A DNA stretch of 64,000 bases from Treponema sp. (lineage in GTDB: Bacteria > Spirochaetota > Spirochaetia > Treponematales > Treponemataceae). The notes beneath the pieces are model-generated. The model had not been told where the DNA came from and made no database searches. It saw only the letters and a list, made by a program, of their open reading frames with translations. Shown here in pieces: positions 59,018-64,000 of this stretch. A program made the position numbers and the translations under genes. The DNA lies in contig JAFUFU010000036.1 of assembly GCA_017469785.1 (NCBI GenBank), positions 1 through 64,000 of the forward strand. The letters run 5' to 3'. Each line of letters begins with the position of its first letter. The stretch's first letter is position 1.

Positions 59018-60298
59018 TCAATTGAGCTTGGCGACCAATGCCTCAAGCTGAGCCTTTGTGAGAACCGGTTCTCCGTCAACTTCAGCAGTAGTAAAATAAT
59101 CCCACAAAACAGCCTGAAGGTTTTTGATTTTTGAGACGTCATTTATAGAAAGAAGACGCTGAAAAGATTGGGCCAGCAGGGCTTTTGAACGGTATTCGTT
59201 AATACCCATGCGATTTGTCTTCTGGTAATCCTCAGAGACTTCTTCCCATGTTGCGCCACAGAAAGCAGCGAGCAAGGCCGAAAATACGCCCGTCCTGTCT
59301 GTGCCGATCGCGCAGTGAATCTGAAATGGAGCCTTGTGGGCATCGTCAATGATGAAAGTGACAATAGCGCGAACCCATTCCGAAAAAAGTTTATCCCGGG
59401 GATGCGTATACACATATTCATAGCTTGGAACAACATGAGACGGAGACATCACATTGCAGACGCTTTTTGAATCAAGAATCTTTTTATAATATGGAGGAAT
59501 CTCGACATGTCCTTCCGTTCCGTCATACCACTTGATTTCTTCTCCAGCAAAAACCGTATAGTCGTCAGTGAGATTTATGTCTGACATGATTCCTTCCTGC
59601 TCGGAAAGTTTTTGGACAAGCTCAATCCTGGTTTTCTCAGTCTCGTATTTTGTGCTGCGCCCGCCAGTCGAATAAAACGGATGAAAAGAACGGAAAAGTT
59701 TTTTTGTTCTTGGAACAAGACGGAAATTAGAGATTTCTTCCTGCCCCTCGCGACCGGTCAAATCAAAATCAGAAAGTTTTTTTACCTTGTCCGCGATTTT
59801 ACACTCTTCAAGGAATTCCGCGAGATGCTTTTCAGAAAAAAGCACGACCAGATTTTTATCGGCAGAAGGAAAAACATATCCTGGTGGAATAAAATCCCGC
59901 TGCTCTAAAACAAGGAAATTCCCATTAACGCAAAATTTATATTCTGGGAAACCTGAATTTCCAACACCAGAAAGATTGGAGAAATCAACCGCAAGATAAT
60001 GCAATGCTAGAGAGGGCGCGGCCTGCATCTCATACAGAGGATTTTCCAGCCACATGTTGAAAGAACCGCAGACAAAAGCAGATTTTATTTCATCGCGCTG
60101 CTCCCACAAAGCATAATCATAGAGAAAAATTACCAGCTTGCGCTCGCTGTCCACAATAAGACACTTTTTTCGCGTGTCCTGAGTAACGGCATAATGTTTA
60201 TCATTGATGACAAGCTCGTCAGCGTGTTCTGCTACCAAATCCCGACTCCAACATTTCCATATATTGAAGAAACTAGCATGAAACCCGCTGATTTTCAA
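59018..60298 (-). CDS. Tyrosine phosphatase with an N-terminal glucan-binding-like module
   Basis: A 426-residue protein. The C-terminal part (about 195-426) is a tyrosine/dual-specificity phosphatase of the Y_phosphatase3 type. LFRSFHPFYS begins it and the P-loop HCAIGTDRTGVFSALLAA (Cys329, Arg335) is intact. Near residue 74, FVCGSFNMWLENPLYEM resembles the GxFNxW core of CBM48/AMPK-type glycogen-binding domains. The combination recalls eukaryotic glucan phosphatases (laforin, SEX4), though bacterial phosphatases with Ig-like N-domains also exist. The start is uncertain; TTG 60298 has a weak Shine-Dalgarno. Confidence 0.7.
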   Translation of the reverse strand: MKISGFHASFFNIWKCWSRDLVAEHADELVINDKHYAVTQDTRKKCLIVDSERKLVIFLYDYALWEQRDEIKSAFVCGSFNMWLENPLYEMQAAPSLALHYLAVDFSNLSGVGNSGFPEYKFCVNGNFLVLEQRDFIPPGYVFPSADKNLVVLFSEKHLAEFLEECKIADKVKKLSDFDLTGREGQEEISNFRLVPRTKKLFRSFHPFYSTGGRSTKYETEKTRIELVQKLSEQEGIMSDINLTDDYTVFAGEEIKWYDGTEGHVEIPPYYKKILDSKSVCNVMSPSHVVPSYEYVYTHPRDKLFSEWVRAIVTFIIDDAHKAPFQIHCAIGTDRTGVFSALLAAFCGATWEEVSEDYQKTNRMGINEYRSKALLAQSFQRLLSINDVSKIKNLQAVLWDYFTTAEVDGEPVLTKAQLEALVAKLN

Positions 60299-60323
60299 GA
60301 GGACAAACTGAATGACTTTATTT

Positions 60324-60345
60324 CTGCATCCGTGCAGGGCTTTTT
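60324..60345. terminator. Hairpin between asnB and the phosphatase gene
   Basis: CTGCA-TCCG-TGCAG (60324-60337) then GGCTTTTTC. It has the same loop type as the R1-R4 family. It would terminate plus-strand transcripts; for the minus-strand genes it lies in the spacer after asnB. Confidence 0.45.
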
Positions 60346-62199
60346 CTAATAGGCTTCATCATGCACCCCCGCTATGGCCCTTCCGCTGGGCTCGTCCATG
60401 TTTTTCCAGGCGGCGTCCCATTCAAGGGCTTTTGCCGTTGAGCAGGCAACTCCCGCCTCATGAGGAACGCATTTTGCGGCGGAATCGCTGGGGAAGAGAC
60501 GGCTGTAGATTTCGCGGTAGTAATATTCTTCCTTTGTTTTTGGCGGATTTACGGGGAAGCGGTTTTCGCGGCGGGCAAATTCCTGATCGCTGACTTTCTC
60601 CTCGGTGATTTTTTTCAGGGTGTCAATCCAGTTGTAGCCCACGCCGTCAGAGAACTGCTCTTTTTGCCGCCATGCGATGTTTTCCGGGAGCAGGTCTTCA
60701 AAGGCCTTGCGCAAAATCCATTTTTCAATCCGCTGCTTTCCTTCGGGGAGGCGGATGCTCATTTTGTCGCTGGGGTTAAGGCTCATGGCGATGTCGATAA
60801 AATCTTTATCAAGGAAGGGAACGCGGCCTTCCACGCCCCATGCCATAAGGCTCTTGTTCGCGCGGAGACAGTCGTAAAGGTGGAGCTTACTCATTTTTCG
60901 CACCAGCTCTTCGTGGAATTCTTTAGCGTCAGGCGCCTTGTGGAAGTAAAGGTAGCCGCCGAAAAGCTCATCGCTTCCCTCCCCCGAAAGAACCATTTTG
61001 ATTCCCATTGATTTTATAACCCGGGCCAGAAGATACATGGGCGTGCTTGCCCTCACCGTGGTGATGTCGTAGGTCTCGATGTGATAGATTACATCCGGCA
61101 GGGCGTCCAGCGCTTCCTGAATGGTGAAGTGGACTTCGTGATGAACGGTGCCGATGTAGTCGGCAGCCTTTTGGGCGGCGATTAAGTCTGGCGAGCCTTC
61201 CAGGCCGATTGCGAAAGAGTGGAGCTGTGGCCACCAGGCGCTTTCCTTGCTGTCACTTTCGATTCGCTTTTTAGAGAATTTCTGGGTGATTGCGGCGATG
61301 ATTGAAGAGTCCAGACCGCCTGAAAGAAGCACGCCGTAGGGAACATCGCTCATAAGCTGGGCTTTTACCGCCGTTTCCAGGCCGTTCCTAACTTTTTCAA
61401 TCACGGCGGGGTTGATGATTTCCCCCTTATCGTCAGCGGCTTTGGGAGAATTCTTAACAGAGTCGTAGTTTTCCCAGTCACGGTGATACCATTTCACGGG
61501 TTTAACTTGTGAGCAGGCGTTGCGGGCGGCGTCTGAGCCCGCAGAAGGGGTAGCGGAAGACGCGTTCGCGGCTGGAGCGAGGGGAAGGCTTTCCCCTTCT
61601 GATTTCTCCTTGCTATACAAATAGCTTCCGTTGGGGAATTCTTCGATTGTGACGCACTCTCCCTCCAGGGCTTTCAGCTCGCTTGCGACATAGTAGCGGC
61701 CGGCCTTGTCCCAGCCCTGATAAAGGGGGATTACGCCGATTTCGTCCCTGGCAATCAGGTAGGCGTCGCGCTCGCTGTCGTAGAGGGCAAAGGCGAAAAT
61801 ACCGGAAAGTTCTTCAATCATGGCGGAAAAGTCGCCGCTCTCCCGGTATTTTTTGTAAAGGGGCAGGATTACCTCGCAGTCGCTCCCGGTAAGGAAATGA
61901 TAGCTTTGGGCGAACTGGGCGCGGAGATTTTTGTGATTGTAGATTTCGCCGTTAGCCGCAAGAATCAGCTTTCCGTCGTCGCTTACAAGGGGCTGCTTTC
62001 CGCTCAAGGGGTCAACGATTGAAAGACGCTCGTGGCTTAAAATGGCATTGTCGCCGGTGTAAACGCCGCTCCAGTCCGGCCCGCGGTGACGGATTTTCTT
62101 GCTCATTTCCAGCACCTGGGCGCGAAGCTCTTCTTTCAAGCCCTGAGCTATGGGCTGGCTTCCGCTGTTCAAATCAAAACATCCTACAAATCCACACAT
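60346..62199 (-). CDS. asnB: Asparagine synthetase (glutamine-hydrolysing), with insertion
   Basis: A 617-residue enzyme. The start is ATG 62199 because the mature protein must begin Met-Cys (MCGFVGCFD), Cys2 being the glutaminase nucleophile; a longer frame exists upstream but is leader. The glutaminase domain covers 1-190 and the synthetase PP-loop is LLSGGLDSSII (291-301). A low-complexity insert at 199-231 (PLAPAANASSATPSAGSDAA onwards) is encoded by GC-rich dispersed-repeat DNA at 61507-61605, making it longer than E. coli AsnB (554). It is controlled by the attenuator at 62309-62406. Confidence 0.95.
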   Translation of the reverse strand: MCGFVGCFDLNSGSQPIAQGLKEELRAQVLEMSKKIRHRGPDWSGVYTGDNAILSHERLSIVDPLSGKQPLVSDDGKLILAANGEIYNHKNLRAQFAQSYHFLTGSDCEVILPLYKKYRESGDFSAMIEELSGIFAFALYDSERDAYLIARDEIGVIPLYQGWDKAGRYYVASELKALEGECVTIEEFPNGSYLYSKEKSEGESLPLAPAANASSATPSAGSDAARNACSQVKPVKWYHRDWENYDSVKNSPKAADDKGEIINPAVIEKVRNGLETAVKAQLMSDVPYGVLLSGGLDSSIIAAITQKFSKKRIESDSKESAWWPQLHSFAIGLEGSPDLIAAQKAADYIGTVHHEVHFTIQEALDALPDVIYHIETYDITTVRASTPMYLLARVIKSMGIKMVLSGEGSDELFGGYLYFHKAPDAKEFHEELVRKMSKLHLYDCLRANKSLMAWGVEGRVPFLDKDFIDIAMSLNPSDKMSIRLPEGKQRIEKWILRKAFEDLLPENIAWRQKEQFSDGVGYNWIDTLKKITEEKVSDQEFARRENRFPVNPPKTKEEYYYREIYSRLFPSDSAAKCVPHEAGVACSTAKALEWDAAWKNMDEPSGRAIAGVHDEAY

Positions 62200-62232
62200 A
62201 AAACAATGAGACTCCTCTTTATTAAAAAAATC

Positions 62233-62308
62233 TGCCACAAGGATGTGGCACAAAGCCCGATATCGCAAGAATTTTGCCTGCAAAATTCTTGTCGCGACAT
62301 GGATGTCG
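62233..62308. repeat. Dispersed hairpin repeat R4 in the asnB leader
   Basis: TGCCACA-AGGA-TGTGGCA (62233-62250), CAAGAATTTTGC-CT-GCAAAATTCTTG (62266-62291) and CGACA-TGGA-TGTCG (62295-62308). The asnB leader contains the complementary strand; just before the start, the first hairpin is followed in the asnB sense by TTTTTTT, which makes it a second possible terminator. Confidence 0.6.
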
Positions 62309-62406
62309 AAAAAAAAGAGGCCACAGACAATGCCCCGTAAAAGGGAATTATCTGCGACCTCTTTGTCGTTTTGAATTTTATACATCAAAGCCGATTCCTT
62401 TGTCAA
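62309..62406 (-). promoter_or_regulatory. Promoter and attenuator of asnB (ANTAR-type)
   Basis: Minus strand: TTGACA (62401-62406), an 18-bp spacer, TATAAA (62377-62382), start at about 62370. The RNA begins with hairpin CGAC-[AAAGAG]-GTCG (62355-62368). The GTCG half also belongs to the terminator stem AGAGGTCGCAGA / TCTGTGGCCTCT (62316-62362), followed by eight T (62309-62316). The two structures cannot form together. Confidence 0.75.
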
Positions 62407-62415
62407 TGCGGAGAG

Positions 62416-62520
62416 TTGCAAAATCTTCTGCAATCCACTAGAATATTTTCAAGTAACGGCAAAGAGGTCGTAGGTTTTTCGCCATAAGTGTTTTTCGGCG
62501 CAAAGTCTACGGCCTTTTTT
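62416..62520 (+). promoter_or_regulatory. Promoter and attenuator of glnA (ANTAR-type)
   Basis: TTGCAA (62416-62421), a 17-bp spacer and TAGAAT (62439-62444), start at about 62451. Hairpin CGGC-[AAAGAG]-GTCG (62457-62470) is mutually exclusive with terminator stem GGTCGTAG / CTACGGCC (62466-62473 with 62507-62514) and T6. An inner CGCC/GGCG helix is enclosed. The Shine-Dalgarno GGAG follows 4 bp later. Confidence 0.78.
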
Positions 62521-62533
62521 CATGGAGAAGCAG

Positions 62534-63706
62534 ATGTTATACACACAGGAAGAAGTTTTAGATTATGTAAAAGAGGAAGATGTCAAATTCGTGCGCCTTG
62601 CATATTTTGACCTCTCAGGCAAGCAGAAAAACGCCACGATTATGGCGAGCGAACTTCCCAGGGCTTTTGAGAACGGTGTCGCTTTTGACGCCTCGGCCAT
62701 CGATGACTTTGAGGAGGCCAACAAGGCGGATCTTTTTCTCTTTCCAGACGCTTCAACACTCTCCGTCCTGCCTTGGCGGCCAAGCTCGGGCAAAGTCATA
62801 CGCATGTTCTGCGACATCCGGCGCTCGGACGGCTCTCCATACAAAAAAGATTGCCGCCACCTGCTTAAAGAAGCAGCCAGAAAAATCAAGGGCGAATGCG
62901 GCGTAGACCTTCAGATTGGCACGGAATTTGAATTCTATCTCTTCAAACTGGACGAAAACAGCGAGGCGACGAAAATTCCTTTCGACAAGGCCGGCTACAT
63001 GGACATCGCCCCGGAAGACAAGGGAGAAAATATCCGCCGCAATATCTGCTTCACTTTGGAACAGATGGGTATCACGCCGGAATCAAGCCATCACGAGGAA
63101 GGCCCCGGCCAGAATGAAGTCGATTTCCGCTATTCAGATCCGCTCACTGCCGCCGACAACGCTTCAACTTTCAAATGGATTGTACGCACAAAGGCAGCAG
63201 AAAGCGGTCTGTACGCAGATTTTTCCCCGAAACCGCTTTTAGACAAGCCGGGAAGCGGAATGCACATCAACATTTCCTGCTCGGATGCAAATAAAAATGA
63301 CCAGATTCTCGCGGGAATCCTCAGTCATATTGAAGAAATCACTTATTTCCTCAATCCAACGGAGAATTCCTACAATCGCCTCGGCGAACTCAAGGCTCCA
63401 CGATTCATCTGTTGGGGAAAGGAAAACCGCTCGGCCCTGATTCGCGTGCCAGCAAGCAAGGACAAAATGCGTCTGGAAATCCGCTCGCCGGATCCAAGCT
63501 GCAATCCCTACATCGCCTTTACACTGCTCATTCATGCGGCAATCGACGGAATCAAGAATAAGCTGCAGCCACCGGCCCCCGCCACAGAAAATCTCTTCGA
63601 CTCGGCGGTGGCAAAAAAAGTCAGCTACAAGACGATTCCAGACACCATTGAGGAATCACGGGAACTCGCCCTCAACAGCAGCTTCATCAAGGAAATCTTA
63701 GGCTGA
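62534..63706 (+). CDS. glnA: Type I-like glutamine synthetase (short form)
   Basis: A 390-residue glutamine synthetase. The catalytic domain is recognisable from IGTEFEFYLFKLD (about 128-140), HHEEGPGQNEVDFRYS (about 188-203), KPGSGMHINIS and ENRSALIRVP. The N-terminal beta-grasp domain (YFDLSGKQKN) is complete. It is shorter than E. coli GlnA (469) and lacks an apparent adenylylation Tyr loop; shorter forms occur with ANTAR regulators in anaerobes. ATG 62534 has GGAG 6 bp upstream and is preferred to ATG 62522, which overlaps the Shine-Dalgarno. Confidence 0.92.
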   Translation: MLYTQEEVLDYVKEEDVKFVRLAYFDLSGKQKNATIMASELPRAFENGVAFDASAIDDFEEANKADLFLFPDASTLSVLPWRPSSGKVIRMFCDIRRSDGSPYKKDCRHLLKEAARKIKGECGVDLQIGTEFEFYLFKLDENSEATKIPFDKAGYMDIAPEDKGENIRRNICFTLEQMGITPESSHHEEGPGQNEVDFRYSDPLTAADNASTFKWIVRTKAAESGLYADFSPKPLLDKPGSGMHINISCSDANKNDQILAGILSHIEEITYFLNPTENSYNRLGELKAPRFICWGKENRSALIRVPASKDKMRLEIRSPDPSCNPYIAFTLLIHAAIDGIKNKLQPPAPATENLFDSAVAKKVSYKTIPDTIEESRELALNSSFIKEILG

Positions 63707-63708
63707 GA

Positions 63709-64000
63709 ATGACTTCTGACACACATTCTGTCCTTCTTGTGACAAAAGATACGAAGATTTCCTCTCTTGTAAGCCTGATGCTCGCCCCGCCCCTCTTTGA
63801 GCTTTCAGTCTGCACGGATTTCAACGAGGCCCGGCGAAAATGCGATGAACGGAATTTCAACATCGTAATCGCCGACTTTTCCGACGGAGAGGGAACTGAT
63901 TTTGCCATTGACATCTCAGATTCTCCTGCCACGATTCTGCTTTTAGCCCCGGCCGAGCATTTTGACCAGATTAGCTTCAAGGTAGAAGGTTACGGAATTC
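63709..64000 (+). CDS. ANTAR-type response regulator (N-terminal part, window edge)
   Basis: The first 97 residues of a gene that starts 2 bp after glnA. HSVLLVTKDTKISSLVSLML opens a pseudo-receiver; FNIVIADFSDGEGTDFAIDI and LLLAPAEHFDQISFKVEGYG match the pseudo-receiver of the ANTAR regulators that follow glnA in Clostridia and relatives. The RNA-binding ANTAR helices would be past the window end and are not seen. It is the candidate antiterminator for the two adjacent attenuators. Confidence 0.78.
   Translation, partial: MTSDTHSVLLVTKDTKISSLVSLMLAPPLFELSVCTDFNEARRKCDERNFNIVIADFSDGEGTDFAIDISDSPATILLLAPAEHFDQISFKVEGYGI

Noticed and set aside
60220..60270. A third copy of the structured RNA family (GTTGGAGTCG shared with copy A)
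   Set aside because: It lies inside the phosphatase coding sequence and none of the partner strands (CAGG, closing helix) is present.
62200..62433. N-terminal extension of asnB to 62433
   Set aside because: It would bury the catalytic Cys2 and overlap the attenuator and promoter; the start must be ATG 62199.

Overview
The window looks like the chromosome of a host-associated, plant-fibre-degrading spirochaete close to Treponema. This is inferred, not proven. The grounds are a FlgM anti-sigma factor, a secreted family-9 pectate lyase, type III plus type I-like glutamine synthetases with an ANTAR regulator, moderate GC, and homopolymeric C/G tracts at promoters and at one gene start. The backbone is dense and operonic. 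One AT-rich mobilizable island interrupts it.

Layout. 1-6.5 kb: a transposase tail, proA, a frameshifted membrane gene, a lipoprotein, a WYL regulator, proB, proC and a LysR regulator (proline synthesis scattered over one neighbourhood). 6.5-22.8 kb: an FAD oxidoreductase, methyltransferases, a compact type I toxin/antisense cassette, then translation and housekeeping genes (prmC, prfA, rsmI, a TrmH methyltransferase, lspA, pta), with a Fic protein, a TetR regulator, flgM, a degenerate Fe-ADH homologue and an HDOD protein. 22.9-30.1 kb: a large unknown protein, birA, a tandem PII-like protein with a DUF1538 transporter, and GSIII. 30.3-37.2 kb: a broken response regulator with its kinase and membrane partner, a small accessory patch with a duplicated 74-bp promoter region, a HisA-HisI-HisE fusion gene and an internally deleted relic of it. 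37.4-47.1 kb: a pectate lyase, a GH3 glycosidase, tRNA-Cys, Nudix, GNAT, SlyD and a phosphatase. 47.1-56.7 kb: an N-terminally truncated chemotaxis receptor, a DUF4236 operon, and an integrative mobilizable element (MobV relaxase, ParB-like protein, HTH protein, tyrosine integrase) that ends at tRNA 3'-end fragments. 56.7-64 kb: a methyltransferase, an NCS2 purine permease, a tyrosine phosphatase with a possible glucan-binding domain, and the divergent asnB / glnA-ANTAR locus.

The most notable regulatory finding is at asnB/glnA. Two back-to-back promoters each start a leader with the same A-x-x-G hexaloop hairpin (loop AAAGAG). Its 3' arm is also the 5' arm of a rho-independent terminator. 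The gene after glnA encodes the start of an ANTAR-type response regulator. The sequence therefore suggests one protein antiterminating two nitrogen-assimilation genes.

Other signals: two copies of a covarying structured RNA-like element (4642-4746 and 21641-21770); at least four promoters placed so that transcription should start on the A of the start codon (leaderless mRNAs); three separate nine-base C/G tracts at promoters or a gene start; and a dispersed family of hairpins capped by NGGA loops.
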